DNA of 64,000 nucleotides from Tenacibaculum ovolyticum DSM 18103 (GCF_000430545.1 NZ_AUMF01000016.1:58449-122448); one strand, 5' to 3'; positions 45,401 through 56,537 are shown, counted from the stretch's first letter. Program-made: numbers and translations. The notes: generated by a model not told the origin, from the sequence alone.

Positions 45401-48400
45401 CGTTATTAGTTGCTATTTTAGAAAACCCTTATCAAAAGATAGGTAAACTAAAAATGTTGCAAAATGAAGAAGTTAATCAATTATTAAATACTTTTAATAC
45501 AACAAAAATTGCCTTTAATAAAGAAGAAACGGTTCTTGATACTTTTACAAATCAAACAGCAAAAAACCCTAACAGTATTGCTTTAATTCATGGAGAAACA
45601 GCACTTACATATAAAGAGTTAGACATACAATCTAACCAAATAGCATATTTATTAAAAGAAAACGGAATACGAAAAAATGATTTAGTTCCAATTTGTATGG
45701 AGCGATCTATTTTAACAGTAGTAAGTATTTTTGGAATATTAAAAAGTGGAGCTGCATATATACCAATAGATCATACAAACCCAATAGATCGTATTGCATT
45801 TATAATTGACGATACCTCTGCTAAATTAGTTATAACAAGTTCAGATATTGAAAAAAAATTAAAAGAAGGTAGCACTGTTAATTATATTATTATTGATACA
45901 CTCAAAGAGGATTTATTAAAAAAATCATCAAAAAAATTAGATATAACCATAACACAATCTGATTTAGCTTATATAATTTATACCTCAGGAACTACTGGTT
46001 TTCCTAAAGGTGCTATGATTGAACATAAAGCTTTAAATAGTTTTATTGAATTTACAAATCATACACATCCACTTTCTAAAGGAGAGCATATGGCTTTTAA
46101 AACTAATTATGGTTTTGATATGGCTATACCAGAAATTTTTGGTTGGATTAAAGGTTGTGCAAGCATGGTGATTATTTCAGATAATGAAGTAAAAGATCCT
46201 GCACAATTTTTAAAAATACTTTCAAAGCAAAAAGTAACACAACTAAACTTAGTACCCTCTTATTTACCAATTCTTTTAGATGAGGTTTATAAAACAAAGG
46301 AAACATTACCAGCTTTGCGTCATTTATTAGTTGGTGGAGAAGTTTTACCTGTGAAAACAGTGCAACGATACCAAGATTCTGGATTATCAGCTATTTTAGA
46401 TAATATTTACGGACCAACAGAAGCTTCTGTTTTTAGTACTTATTATAGTGTTAATAACTTACCTAAAAATGCGCAGTTTGTTCCTATCGGAAAACCAACA
46501 CCAAATGCTCAAGTTTATATTTTAGGAGATAATTTAGAATTACTTCCAACAGGTGTTGTTGGTGAATTATGTATTGGAGGTTTGGGGCTAGGAAGAGGTT
46601 ATATAAATAGAGAGGAATTAACTTCCCAAAAATTTATTAGTAATCCTTATAAAGAAGGAGAGCGTTTGTATTTAACGGGTGATTTAGCTAAATGGTCTTC
46701 AGATGGTGTTGTAATTTATGCTGGTAGAAAAGACGATCAAGTTAAAATTCGTGGATACAGAATTGAATTAGGTGAAATTGAAACTGTTTTAAATAAATGC
46801 ATAGATGTTAAACAATCTGTAGTTATAACAAAAACATTTAACGGTTCAGATAAACAATTGGTAGCTTATTTAATTACTGAAACACAAAAAAATATTGATA
46901 CTGAAATTCTTAAAGAAAACTTATTAGCAAAGCTTCCTGAATACATGGTGCCTTCTTTTTTTGTTTTCATGAACAGTTTTCCTTTAAGTCAGAATGGGAA
47001 AATAGATAAGAAACAGTTACCTGATCCTGATAAATCATTATTACTTTCAAAAACATTTATTGCACCAAGAAATGAACAAGAAAATAAACTTGCTGAGATA
47101 TGGAAGCAATTATTAAGTTTAGAAAAAATTGGAATTCATGATAACTTTTTTGAGCTTGGAGGTCATTCACTATTAGCGACACAAGTTGTTTCAAAGGTAA
47201 GAAAAGAATTAAATATTGAAATTTCAATAAGATCAATATTTATATATCCGACAATAGAATTATTGTCTGAGAAGGTTCTTTTAATTTCAAAAAAACCAAC
47301 ATTACCTGCTATTATTTCACAAGAAAAATCAACATTAATTCCATTGTCATATGGTCAACAAGGAATGTGGTTTTTAGATAAATTACAAGGTACAAGAGAG
47401 TATCATGTTTCTGGTGGGTTACGTTTAATAGGTACTGTAGATTTTAAAATTTTAGAAACTGCTTTAAAAACAATTATAAATCGTCATGAAGTTTTAAGAA
47501 CAGTTATTAAAGAAAAAAATGGTATTGGTTATCAAGAAATAGTATCAATAGATAAATGGAAACTTTCTACTATTAAAATAGAAGAGAGCGATAATGAAAA
47601 AGAAGAAATATCAAAATTTCTAAATATTCCATTCGACCTTAGTAATGACTATATGTTTAGAGCTTGTCTATATAATTTAGGTAATGATAAAAATATTCTT
47701 GCCTGTGTATTTCATCATATAGCTAGTGATGGCTGGTCTTTACCTATTTTTATTAACGAGTTTACGGAGGTATATAAAACTTTAAAAAGGGATCAAGAAA
47801 TAGCTTTACCAAAATTACCTTTACAATATTCAGATTTTGCTATATGGCAAAGAAATAACATTCAAGGAGCCTTTTTAGAAAATCAATTATCTTATTGGGA
47901 AAATAAATTAAATGGTGTAATCCCACTTTCATTACCTACAGATTTTGTTCGTCCATCTATACAAAGTACAAAAGGGGCTCACATTTATTTCGAATTAGAT
48001 AAATCTTTAAAAGATAGTTTAAATGCAATATGTAAAGAACAAGAAGTTACACTGTTTATGTTGTTACTATCTGCTTTTAAAGTTCTGTTACATAAATACA
48101 GTGGACAAAATGATATTTGTATTGGAACGCCTATTGCTAATAGAAACCAGACAGATTTAGAAAAGATGATAGGGTATTTTGTAAATACACTAGCTTTAAG
48201 AAGTAATGTCGATCAAAGTTTAAGTTTTCAAGAGTTTTTACAACAAGTAAAAGAAACAACATTAGAGAGTTATGAATATCAACATGCTCCGTTTGATAAA
48301 ATTGTTGAAAGGATCATAGGAAATAGAGATACAAGTATTACTCAGGTATTTCAGGTAATGTTTGATTTACGAAATATTGTTGAACTTAAAGAATTAACAA

Positions 48401-51400
48401 TAGATGACTTAAAATTAACACCTTATGCATTTGAAGAAGACACTGCTCAGTTTGATTTAAATTTTTCAGCAGAAGAACATAAAGAAGGTATTTCTTTTGA
48501 CATGGAATACTGTACCGATTTATTTGAAAGAGTTACGGTAGAAAGAATGTTAAATCATTTTGAAGAATTATTAAGAAGTATTAGTATAGATTATACACAA
48601 ACGCTATCCTCACTTAAAATTTTAACGCCTAAAGAAAAACAACAATTATTATACAGTTTTAATGATACCGATGTAGCTTATCCTTTAGATTTAACGGTAA
48701 TTGATTTATTTAAAAAACAAGTAGAGCAAACACCTAATAATATTGCGTTGTCTTTTCGAGGGGAAAAGATAACTTATAAAGAGTTAGATGAAAAATCAAA
48801 TCAAATTGCTAATTATTTAATTGAACAAGGAGTAAAAGAAGATGATTTAATAGGTATTTGCTTAGAAAGATCATTCTCTTTAGTTGTTGGTGTTTTATCA
48901 ATTTTAAAATCAGGAGGAGCATATGTACCAATTAAGCCTGATTACCCTGAATCTAGAATTAATCATATTCTTGAAGATATTGATTGTAGTATTTTATTAA
49001 CGGATACTTTTAGTAAAAAAATACTTGATAAAATAAGCTTAAAAAATACGCAATTATTAGTCTTAAATTCAAAAAATCCAGATTTCAAAAACTATTCAAC
49101 TATAGAAATAGAAAAAGTATATAACTCCAATTCTTTGGCGTATGTAATTTATACTTCAGGTAGTACAGGAAAACCTAAAGGAGCATTAATAGAACATAAG
49201 GGGTTATTGAATCACTTGTTATTAATGATAGATGAACTACAACTGAATAATGAAACTTCAATTGCATTTACAGCTCCGTTTACTTTTGATATCTCAGTAT
49301 GGCAAATTTTAACAAGTTTATTAGTTGGAGGAAAAACAGCTATTTATAAAGAGCAAGATTTACTAGAAACCAATGCTTTCATTAATTCTTTAACTGAAGA
49401 GAAAGTAACTATTTTACAATTAGTACCATCTTATACATCTAGCTTGCTAGAAACTACTAGTTCTAAAAAGTTAGAGGAATTAAATTACTTGCTAGTGACT
49501 GGTGAAGCTGTTACAAAAGACATTTTAGACAGATGGTTTGAAGCCTATTCTAGCGTGCGAGTAGTAAATGCTTATGGACCAGCTGAAGCTTCAGATGATG
49601 TAAGTCTTCATATAATGAAAGTAGCACCTAAAGAAGGTTTAGTTCCTATAGGAAAACCTGTTGCTAATACAAAAATTTATATTGTTGATTCTTCTGGGAA
49701 TCCATGTCCATTAGGTGTTACGGGAGAACTTTGGATTGGAGGAATTGGAGTTGGTCGTGGATATTTGAATTTAGAAAAATTAACAGAAACGAAGTTTACA
49801 AAAAATCCATTTACAGAAAATGGACGTATTTATAAAACTGGAGATTTAGGTCGTTGGTTATCTAACGGAACTATTGAATTTGTTGGAAGAGAAGACGATC
49901 AAGTTAAGGTTAGAGGACATCGTATTGAGCTTGGAGAAATTGAAAATATTTTATCAAGTATTCCTAAAGTTATTAGTTGTTGTGTACTGGTTAAAGAAGA
50001 TGAAAAAGGTAATAAAAATTTAGTAGGATATACTGTAAGTGATAATTCATTAGATAATGAATTATTTCAAGAAGCATTAAAGTCTAAATTACCAGAATAT
50101 ATGGTGCCTAGATTATGGGTAAAACTAGAAGAAATGCCACTGACTCCTAACGGGAAAATAGACAAGAAAGCACTTCAAAAAATTAAACCTAATAGCCAAC
50201 CTACTAAAAACTATGAAGTAGCACAAACAACAACAGAGAAACACTTAACAAAAATTTGGAAAGAATTATTAGGAGCAGAAAAGATAGGAATTAATGATAA
50301 CTTTTTTGAATTAGGAGGCCATTCTTTACTAGCGACAAGATTAGTCTCAACTATTAGAAAAGAAATGAATGTTGAAATTCCTATACAGCTAATATTTACT
50401 CATCCAATAATTGCTCTATTATCTAAAGAATTACTACTAAATTCTGAAGAGGTAGTTATTTCACCTATTACTTTACAAGATAAACCTACTAAAATACCAT
50501 TGTCATTTAGCCAAGAGCGCTTATGGTTTGTAGATCAATTACAAGGTAGTTTAGGGTATCATATGTCTGGAAGATTAGAATTGAATGGTAATGTTTCTAT
50601 ACCAATGATAGAAGAATCATTTAAAAAGCTGGTAGAGAGACATCAAACACTTAGGACTATAATTATTAAGTCAGAAGAAGGTTTGGGGTATCAAAAAACT
50701 ATTTCATCTGATTATTGGAAATTAAATGTAAGTGAAAAAACCTCTCAGGAAGAAATAGAAAAAGATATTTTAATATTTTCTGATACTCCTTTTATTTTAT
50801 CTGAAGATTATATGTTAAGAGCACGTATTTACAATACTGGAACCAATCAATACACTCTTACTATTTTAATTCACCATATAGCAAGTGACGGATGGTCTGA
50901 AGGTATTCTTATAAATGAATTGGTGAGTATTTATAATGCTTTACATAAAAACGAAGAAGTACAACTTCCTTTACTATCACTACAATATGCAGATTATGCT
51001 ATATGGCAACGTCAGATATTAACTAACGAAGTTTTAAATGAACAATTAATGTATTGGGAAAATTCTTTAAAAGGAGTTTTACCATTAGCACTACCTAAAG
51101 ATTATCCACGTCCTTCTGTGCAGGATATATCAGGGTCTTTTATTCGTTTTGAATTAAAAAAAGAATTGACTAAAAACTTGTCTTCTCTTTGTAAAGAAGA
51201 AGGTGTTACTTTATTTATGTTTTTATTATCTACATTTAAAGTACTTTTATTTAAATATAGTGGGCAAAAAGATATATGCGTAGGAACTCCAATAGCAAAT
51301 AGAACTCAGTCTGATATAGAAGATATGGTAGGGTTCTTTGTAAATACTTTAGCATTACGAACAGATCTCAGTGGTAACCCTAGTTTTAAAGAATTATTAA

Positions 51401-54400
51401 ATCGAGTAAAAGCAACTACTTTAGGTGGACAAGGTCATCAATTAACTCCTTTTGAAAAAGTAGTTGATAAAGTGGTTAAAATTCGTGATATGAGTATAAA
51501 CCCTCTATTTCAAGTGTTATTTGTATTAGATAATACTCCTAGAGTTTCCGATTTTAGTCTTGATGATTTAGATGTTTCATTATTAGATAATGAAAATCCA
51601 AGTTCAAAATTTGATATAACATTAAGAGTTGAAGAAAATAAAGATGTAATTTCTTTTGATTTTGAGTATTGTACTGCTTTATTTAAAGAAGATACCATAC
51701 ATCAAATGGTACAACATTATCAAGAGTTGCTAAAAGAAGCTATAAAAAACGTTCACCAACCTATTGGAGCATTAAAAATGCTAACGACAAACGAAACAGC
51801 TAAAATTATTAATACTGTAAACGATACAGCTGTTTTTTTTGAAAAATCTAATCAAACTATTGATCAATTATTTTCTAATCAAGCAAAATTACATCCTAAT
51901 GAAACATGCTTAGTTGATGAAAATCAAAGGTTATCATTGAAAGAAGTTGATGAATTATCTACAACACTTGCTTCACATATTTTAGATAATGGTGTTACAG
52001 ATACTTTAATTGCTATTTACATGGAACCTTCTGTAGAAGTTATAATAGCCATGTTAGCTATTTTCAAATCAGGTTCCGCATATCTTCCAATAGATACTGA
52101 ATTACCTTCAGAAAGAATTCAACATATAATAAAAGATAGTGGAGTAAAATGGATGATTTCTAATAGTAAGTATATAAACAATATACCATTTGAAGGCACG
52201 GCTATAAATGTAGAAAATAAATCTAGCTGGACATATAACAAACGTATAAGTAAGTCATTAAATAATCCAGGAAAGTTAGCTTATGTAATATATACATCAG
52301 GGTCTACAGGAAAACCTAAAGGAGTAAAAATATCTCAATTACAACTAGTTAATTATGTACAATGGTTTACGAAAACGTTAAACTATAGTAATAAAGATAA
52401 TTCAATTTTATTATCATCTTTTGCTTTTGATTTGGGGCATAGCGCTATATTTCCAACAATAGCAAATGGGGGAACATTGCACTTATTAAAGAAAGAGCGA
52501 TATTTAAATATTAATTATCTAAACACCTATTTAGCTGAAGAGAAAATAACTTTTATAAAAGGAACACCTACATTATTTTCATTAATTATTAACGATTCAA
52601 ATTTCGATTTAGAATCGCTATCAGAATTAAATCATTTAATGTTGGGAGGTGAATCAATTATTTATAATGATTTAACTACTTTTTTTAATTATTATCCAAA
52701 TAAGAAAGTAATTAACCACTATGGTCCTACAGAAGCAACTATTGGATGTATTATTAAACCTCTTTGTAAGGATAACTACCACGAAGTTAAAAATAACTCA
52801 ATTATTGGACGTCCAATAAGTAATATGAAAACCTACATATTAGATGATTATTTTAATCCAGTTGCTCCAGGAGTTTTGGGTCAATTATATTTATCGGGAC
52901 TAGGAGTTTCAAAAGGTTACTATAAACATCCTGAATTAAATGAAGGTAAGTTTATAAATAATCCTTTTGTAAAAGAAGAACGTATGTATGCTACTGGTGA
53001 CTTAGCATCATGGTCTTCAGATAATGAAATTATATTTAAAGGAAGGTTAGATGATCAATTAAAAATTAGAGGTTATCGTGTAGAACTGGGAGAAATTGAG
53101 AATGTTTTATTGAACTATTCAAGTGTTTTAAATAGTTGTGTCTTAGCAAAAGAAGATAGCACAGAAAACAATCGTTTAATAGGTTATATTGTTATAGAAG
53201 GTTCTTTTGATAAAGAAAAACTAGAAGTATTCTTATCAAATTATTTACCAGACTATATGATACCTAGAATTTGGGTAGAATTAAAAGAAATGCCATTTAC
53301 GAATAATGGTAAAGTAAATAAAAAAGAATTGCCTGAGCCTGATATTGGTTTATCAAGTGCTGAATATGCTGCTCCAAGAAATGAGTTAGAAGAGTTATTG
53401 GTAAGTATATGGCAACAACTATTAAATATAGAAAAAATAGGAGTTTCTGATAATTTCTTTGAATTAGGTGGTGATTCAATAACAGCAATTCAAGTATCTT
53501 CTTACTTATATAAAAAACAATATAAAGTAGAGATTAGAGATATTATGCGTTTCTCTACAATTAAAGAAGTTGTTCCTTTTATAAAACCCTTAAACCGTAT
53601 AGCAGAACAAGGACTTATTTCTGGAAATGTAGCTTTAACACCTATTCAAAAAGCGTTTTTTGAGTTAGAAAAGAAAGAAACTAATTATTATAATCAATCG
53701 GTAATAATAAGTTCTCAAAATAGAATAGATACAAATATTTTAGAGGAAACACTTGCTGTAATTTTGCGTTGGCACGATGCTTTAAGAACAACTTATAAAA
53801 TAGAAGATGGTTCTATAACTCAAACAACACAAGGAGATATAATACCTGTAAGTTTAAAAATTTATGATCTTCCAACTGTCACTAATATTGATGGTTTTAA
53901 GAAAGAAGCTATCGAAGTTCAATCTAATATTTCACTAGAGAATGGTCCTCTAATGCGAGCTGCTATTTTTAAAACTAAAGAAATCGATTATATTTTAATA
54001 GCAATACATCATTTAGTTATAGACGTTGTCTCTTGGCGAATATTTCTTGAAGATTTTTACAATACCCTCAAACAATTAAAATTAAATGAGAAAATAGTAT
54101 TGCCTATTAAGACAGATTCATTTAAGCTTTGGTCTGAAGAAATAGAGCATTTTATAAAGTCACCTAAATTTGATCAAGAAAGGTTTTTTTGGAATAAAAG
54201 AATAACAGAGAGTACACACACACATATTTTATACGACTTTAATCAAAGTGATAAAGCACAAGTAAATAATCGTACTGATGTTACTATTACATTAGAACAA
54301 GAATACGTTAGTTTATTAGAAACAGAAGGACATAAAGCTTTTAATACTGAGATAAACGATATTTTATTAGCCGCTCTTAGTGAATCAGTTTACAGAGAAT

Positions 54401-55014
54401 TTTCATTAGAAGAAACCGCTGTAATGTTAGAAAGTCACGGTAGAGCTGAATTAAATGAAGCTTTAAGTTTTAATAGAACAGTGGGCTGGTTTACTAGTGC
54501 ATACCCAGTGTACTTACCATCAACATCAAAAAAGCCTTTAAATAGTGTAATTAAAGATATTAAAGAGCACTTACATCAAATACCTAATAATGGAATTGGT
54601 TTTGGTTTATTACGATACAAAGATGAAAGTGAAATAGCAAACGATATAAAAACAATACCACTACCTCAAATAATCTTTAATTACTTAGGGAATATTGATG
54701 GAATGGAGGAAAATGGTTCTTTTAAATTAGTTGATAATCATTTGAATATTGATGAATCATCAAAAAATGAAAGTAACTATCCAATAGAATTTTTAGGGTA
54801 TATGAAAAACGGCGCTTTAGAATTTAGCTTAAGTTATCATACAACTCATTTTAAAGAACAAACAATAAAAAAGTGGTTAGAAACTTACAAAACCACATTA
54901 AAAGAAATAATAGATTTCTGTATAAACCAAGAACATACTGAAGCTACACCAAGTGATTACGATTACACAGATTTATCTTCGGATGATTTAGTTGAACTAA
55001 ATGATCTTTTCTAA
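42457..55014 (+). CDS. NRPS: A*-PCP-C-A-PCP-C-A-PCP-C-A-PCP-E
   Basis: 4185 residues. Residues 1 to about 480 are a degenerate adenylation domain: the P-loop region reads IIIASTQEAYYLNLE in place of TSGTTGxPKG, and the GRxDxQVKIRG and NGK(I/V)D motifs are lost. PCP1 Ser near 516; PCP2-4 near 1565, 2620 and 3668. C domains (HHIASDG near 696, 1752 and 2806) and three intact A domains (TSG(T/S)TG near 1175, 2233 and 3277). An E domain follows (HHLVIDVVSW near 3850, VGWFTSAYPV, IIFNYLGN); PCP4 has the GGDSI form expected before E. My hand alignment of pocket residues gives D-M-P-N-L-G-I-V-F (unassigned), D-I-W-Q-L-T-A-D-D (acidic, Dab-like) and D-L-S-K-M-G-H-I-G (close to the Asp code). The last residue would therefore be D-Asp. 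Confidence 0.9.
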   Translation: MNQEQTFLFNLSFLNQKVSENIAINYQNESITYGSLWSKVSETSLKLNKLNGRLVLVDFQNPIEHIIYFLAVIEAGGNVLVCKTKELFEEDFGLEKLSDENIFLFTDNTQLLSLENKNVITRLYINAIENGKDDIYNKGGIIIASTQEAYYLNLETIQSHIESVTTSFGLRDTENVFAYEKDLRIDVLELLLPVINSNATLNIINKTIKEFSDTSGILKINKEKLNEEIDLLKIKSYDFSTIILSSHLRITESTVYQLQNVFNFKELIVTYQLENIMLSVIQSNITEKLTKSNIESIAYTKPFGKSNVQILDKKKRIPAIKVPGTLWFESKCISNPIGQNKLVEVFNIGSANRTLRALDYRASFEGDKSIVLLNNAKREINITSKLIALDITEEYLNNHPSIKESYLIHKKTKDQIVAFVVFKENEITDPSTLRNWLKKFVNSKNLPSVISVLVELPKNVFNEIDYTALNQLHIDFSKKVNLTSNQQQLITIWEEILEVKGIELEDNFFELGGHSLLATRLVSMIRTKMDIEIPITTIFLYPTVVLLSDELSSNLNKIVLPQIIIQDKPTTIPLSFSQQRLWFLDKFQGTQDYHISGGLKLKGEVDFTLVETTLKIIIERHEILRTVINEKDGIGYQKTLATKTWELSKNNTQEGISDQELISNYAEKSFDLAKDYMFRACLNDLGENTYLLVCVFHHIASDGWSIQVFIEEFVKIYTGLQETKETTLAQLPIQYADYAIWQKTHIKGQLLDDQLTYWKEKLANVTPLSLITDVERSKIQGTEGASLEVFINPALVNKLRILSSSNGCSLYMVLLAGFKILLHKYSRQEDICVGTPISGRTQQNLEGLIGFFVNTLAMRSNVNSTMSFEDFLQRVRSTALEAYKNQDAPFEKVIEVTRTNRDLNKNPLLQVMFSLENTGQIQDLITGDFQVDLIKPTKLHMQSDLHFLLEEDVKRGIALEIQYREELFDTTAIKKLARHYEALLVAILENPYQKIGKLKMLQNEEVNQLLNTFNTTKIAFNKEETVLDTFTNQTAKNPNSIALIHGETALTYKELDIQSNQIAYLLKENGIRKNDLVPICMERSILTVVSIFGILKSGAAYIPIDHTNPIDRIAFIIDDTSAKLVITSSDIEKKLKEGSTVNYIIIDTLKEDLLKKSSKKLDITITQSDLAYIIYTSGTTGFPKGAMIEHKALNSFIEFTNHTHPLSKGEHMAFKTNYGFDMAIPEIFGWIKGCASMVIISDNEVKDPAQFLKILSKQKVTQLNLVPSYLPILLDEVYKTKETLPALRHLLVGGEVLPVKTVQRYQDSGLSAILDNIYGPTEASVFSTYYSVNNLPKNAQFVPIGKPTPNAQVYILGDNLELLPTGVVGELCIGGLGLGRGYINREELTSQKFISNPYKEGERLYLTGDLAKWSSDGVVIYAGRKDDQVKIRGYRIELGEIETVLNKCIDVKQSVVITKTFNGSDKQLVAYLITETQKNIDTEILKENLLAKLPEYMVPSFFVFMNSFPLSQNGKIDKKQLPDPDKSLLLSKTFIAPRNEQENKLAEIWKQLLSLEKIGIHDNFFELGGHSLLATQVVSKVRKELNIEISIRSIFIYPTIELLSEKVLLISKKPTLPAIISQEKSTLIPLSYGQQGMWFLDKLQGTREYHVSGGLRLIGTVDFKILETALKTIINRHEVLRTVIKEKNGIGYQEIVSIDKWKLSTIKIEESDNEKEEISKFLNIPFDLSNDYMFRACLYNLGNDKNILACVFHHIASDGWSLPIFINEFTEVYKTLKRDQEIALPKLPLQYSDFAIWQRNNIQGAFLENQLSYWENKLNGVIPLSLPTDFVRPSIQSTKGAHIYFELDKSLKDSLNAICKEQEVTLFMLLLSAFKVLLHKYSGQNDICIGTPIANRNQTDLEKMIGYFVNTLALRSNVDQSLSFQEFLQQVKETTLESYEYQHAPFDKIVERIIGNRDTSITQVFQVMFDLRNIVELKELTIDDLKLTPYAFEEDTAQFDLNFSAEEHKEGISFDMEYCTDLFERVTVERMLNHFEELLRSISIDYTQTLSSLKILTPKEKQQLLYSFNDTDVAYPLDLTVIDLFKKQVEQTPNNIALSFRGEKITYKELDEKSNQIANYLIEQGVKEDDLIGICLERSFSLVVGVLSILKSGGAYVPIKPDYPESRINHILEDIDCSILLTDTFSKKILDKISLKNTQLLVLNSKNPDFKNYSTIEIEKVYNSNSLAYVIYTSGSTGKPKGALIEHKGLLNHLLLMIDELQLNNETSIAFTAPFTFDISVWQILTSLLVGGKTAIYKEQDLLETNAFINSLTEEKVTILQLVPSYTSSLLETTSSKKLEELNYLLVTGEAVTKDILDRWFEAYSSVRVVNAYGPAEASDDVSLHIMKVAPKEGLVPIGKPVANTKIYIVDSSGNPCPLGVTGELWIGGIGVGRGYLNLEKLTETKFTKNPFTENGRIYKTGDLGRWLSNGTIEFVGREDDQVKVRGHRIELGEIENILSSIPKVISCCVLVKEDEKGNKNLVGYTVSDNSLDNELFQEALKSKLPEYMVPRLWVKLEEMPLTPNGKIDKKALQKIKPNSQPTKNYEVAQTTTEKHLTKIWKELLGAEKIGINDNFFELGGHSLLATRLVSTIRKEMNVEIPIQLIFTHPIIALLSKELLLNSEEVVISPITLQDKPTKIPLSFSQERLWFVDQLQGSLGYHMSGRLELNGNVSIPMIEESFKKLVERHQTLRTIIIKSEEGLGYQKTISSDYWKLNVSEKTSQEEIEKDILIFSDTPFILSEDYMLRARIYNTGTNQYTLTILIHHIASDGWSEGILINELVSIYNALHKNEEVQLPLLSLQYADYAIWQRQILTNEVLNEQLMYWENSLKGVLPLALPKDYPRPSVQDISGSFIRFELKKELTKNLSSLCKEEGVTLFMFLLSTFKVLLFKYSGQKDICVGTPIANRTQSDIEDMVGFFVNTLALRTDLSGNPSFKELLNRVKATTLGGQGHQLTPFEKVVDKVVKIRDMSINPLFQVLFVLDNTPRVSDFSLDDLDVSLLDNENPSSKFDITLRVEENKDVISFDFEYCTALFKEDTIHQMVQHYQELLKEAIKNVHQPIGALKMLTTNETAKIINTVNDTAVFFEKSNQTIDQLFSNQAKLHPNETCLVDENQRLSLKEVDELSTTLASHILDNGVTDTLIAIYMEPSVEVIIAMLAIFKSGSAYLPIDTELPSERIQHIIKDSGVKWMISNSKYINNIPFEGTAINVENKSSWTYNKRISKSLNNPGKLAYVIYTSGSTGKPKGVKISQLQLVNYVQWFTKTLNYSNKDNSILLSSFAFDLGHSAIFPTIANGGTLHLLKKERYLNINYLNTYLAEEKITFIKGTPTLFSLIINDSNFDLESLSELNHLMLGGESIIYNDLTTFFNYYPNKKVINHYGPTEATIGCIIKPLCKDNYHEVKNNSIIGRPISNMKTYILDDYFNPVAPGVLGQLYLSGLGVSKGYYKHPELNEGKFINNPFVKEERMYATGDLASWSSDNEIIFKGRLDDQLKIRGYRVELGEIENVLLNYSSVLNSCVLAKEDSTENNRLIGYIVIEGSFDKEKLEVFLSNYLPDYMIPRIWVELKEMPFTNNGKVNKKELPEPDIGLSSAEYAAPRNELEELLVSIWQQLLNIEKIGVSDNFFELGGDSITAIQVSSYLYKKQYKVEIRDIMRFSTIKEVVPFIKPLNRIAEQGLISGNVALTPIQKAFFELEKKETNYYNQSVIISSQNRIDTNILEETLAVILRWHDALRTTYKIEDGSITQTTQGDIIPVSLKIYDLPTVTNIDGFKKEAIEVQSNISLENGPLMRAAIFKTKEIDYILIAIHHLVIDVVSWRIFLEDFYNTLKQLKLNEKIVLPIKTDSFKLWSEEIEHFIKSPKFDQERFFWNKRITESTHTHILYDFNQSDKAQVNNRTDVTITLEQEYVSLLETEGHKAFNTEINDILLAALSESVYREFSLEETAVMLESHGRAELNEALSFNRTVGWFTSAYPVYLPSTSKKPLNSVIKDIKEHLHQIPNNGIGFGLLRYKDESEIANDIKTIPLPQIIFNYLGNIDGMEENGSFKLVDNHLNIDESSKNESNYPIEFLGYMKNGALEFSLSYHTTHFKEQTIKKWLETYKTTLKEIIDFCINQEHTEATPSDYDYTDLSSDDLVELNDLF

Positions 55015-55098
55015 AAGAAAACACTACTAATCAAACAGTAACATTAATTTAAAATATCGATTAATTAATGTTTTATTAAAAAACTAAACTTTATAAAA

Positions 55099-56526
55099 AT
55101 GATAGAAGCAACACATAAATTTTCACGATTTCATTTATCAGAATCTGCTAATATTGTAAGTGATAGTATACCTGGAGAACGATCTAAAGAATTATTAGAA
55201 TTACAAAAAGAAATAGAAGGTTCTGTAGTATCTTATCCTAAAAGTATGCCTTTTGCAATAGAAAGAGCAAAAGGAGCAATTATTGAAGATGTAGACGGAA
55301 ACCAATTTATAGATTTTTTTGCTGGCTGTGGTGTTGTAAATGTTGGTCATTGTAATGAAGAAGTTCTTTCATATGTTAAAGAACAACAAGAAAAGTTAAT
55401 TCATGCTTTAGATTTTCCAACAGAAAATAAATTAGAAGCAATTCAAAAAATTTTAAAAAACCTTCCTAAAGCAGTACAAAACGATTATAAAGTGAGTTTT
55501 GGTGGGCCAACCGGATCTGATGCTGTTGAAGCAGCGATTAAACTTGCTAAAATAAAAACAGGGAGAGATGGTATTATAGCATTTTCTGGAAGTTATCATG
55601 GTATGACATCTGGAGCATTAGCCGTAACGGCTGATACAGATTTTCGTAAAGAACTAACATCTTTAATACCAAATGTACATTTTACTCCTTTTAGTTATCA
55701 ATATAGATGTCCTTCAAATGATGATGATCAAGCGTGTAAAAACTATGCGATAGAACGTTTAAAGTTTTTATTAGAAAACAAACATTCTGGAATTACTAAA
55801 CCTGCTGCAATTATTGTTGAATCTATTCAAGGAGAAGGAGGGAACATTCCTCCAGTAGCAGGGTTTTTAAACGAAGTTGTAGAAGTAGCCCATAGAAATG
55901 ATGTATTGGTTATTTTTGATGAAATACAAAGTGGATTCTTTAGAACTGGAGAGTTTTTAGCTTGTATGAATTATGGGGTAATGCCAGATATTATTACACT
56001 ATCTAAAGGCTTAGGAGGAATTGGTTTTCCTATATCAGCTTTAGTTTACAAGAAAGAAGTAGAAGCTTGGGGACCAGGAGCACATATAGGAACATTTAGA
56101 GCGAATCAAGTTAGTTTAGCTGCTGCAAATGGAGCATTTAATTTTATTGAAAAATATGATGTAAAGTCGCACACAAAAGAAATGGGTGCGTACTTAATGG
56201 ATGGATTAATGACTATTGCAAAAAAAACGCCCTTTATTGGAGACATTAGAGGAAAAGGATTAATGATTGGTGTTGAATTTGTAAAAGATGTATTTACCAA
56301 AGAGCCTTATCCTGAATTTGTAAAAGAGCTTAGAAACAATTGTTTACAAAAAGGGTTGTTGTTTGAAGTTGGAGGGCATTACAATAATGTACTAAGATTG
56401 GTTCCTCCTTTAACAATTACACCAAAAATAATTGATGAAGCATTACTGATTATGCAAGAGGTTTTAGACATAACTATTCCTAAAGATTTACAAGAGAGAA
56501 ACAAACAACTTCTTCAAACTATTTAG
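55099..56526 (+). CDS. Class III aminotransferase, diaminobutyrate--2-oxoglutarate type
   Basis: 475 residues. FGGPTGSDAVEAAIKLAK, FSGSYHGMTSGALAVT (about 172-187), the QYRCP segment, VVESIQGEGGNIPP, FDEIQSGFFRTG (about 275-286), the PLP Lys in ITLSKGLGGIGFP (about 301) and GPGAHIGTFRANQ are the run of motifs seen in Dab aminotransferases of siderophore and ectoine pathways. It would make L-2,4-diaminobutyrate from aspartate semialdehyde. Placed between two NRPS genes with two Dab-like A domains, it most likely supplies their monomer. A gap of 84 bases separates it from the first NRPS. Confidence 0.85.
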   Translation: MIEATHKFSRFHLSESANIVSDSIPGERSKELLELQKEIEGSVVSYPKSMPFAIERAKGAIIEDVDGNQFIDFFAGCGVVNVGHCNEEVLSYVKEQQEKLIHALDFPTENKLEAIQKILKNLPKAVQNDYKVSFGGPTGSDAVEAAIKLAKIKTGRDGIIAFSGSYHGMTSGALAVTADTDFRKELTSLIPNVHFTPFSYQYRCPSNDDDQACKNYAIERLKFLLENKHSGITKPAAIIVESIQGEGGNIPPVAGFLNEVVEVAHRNDVLVIFDEIQSGFFRTGEFLACMNYGVMPDIITLSKGLGGIGFPISALVYKKEVEAWGPGAHIGTFRANQVSLAAANGAFNFIEKYDVKSHTKEMGAYLMDGLMTIAKKTPFIGDIRGKGLMIGVEFVKDVFTKEPYPEFVKELRNNCLQKGLLFEVGGHYNNVLRLVPPLTITPKIIDEALLIMQEVLDITIPKDLQERNKQLLQTI

Positions 56527-56537
56527 AAAGAAAATTT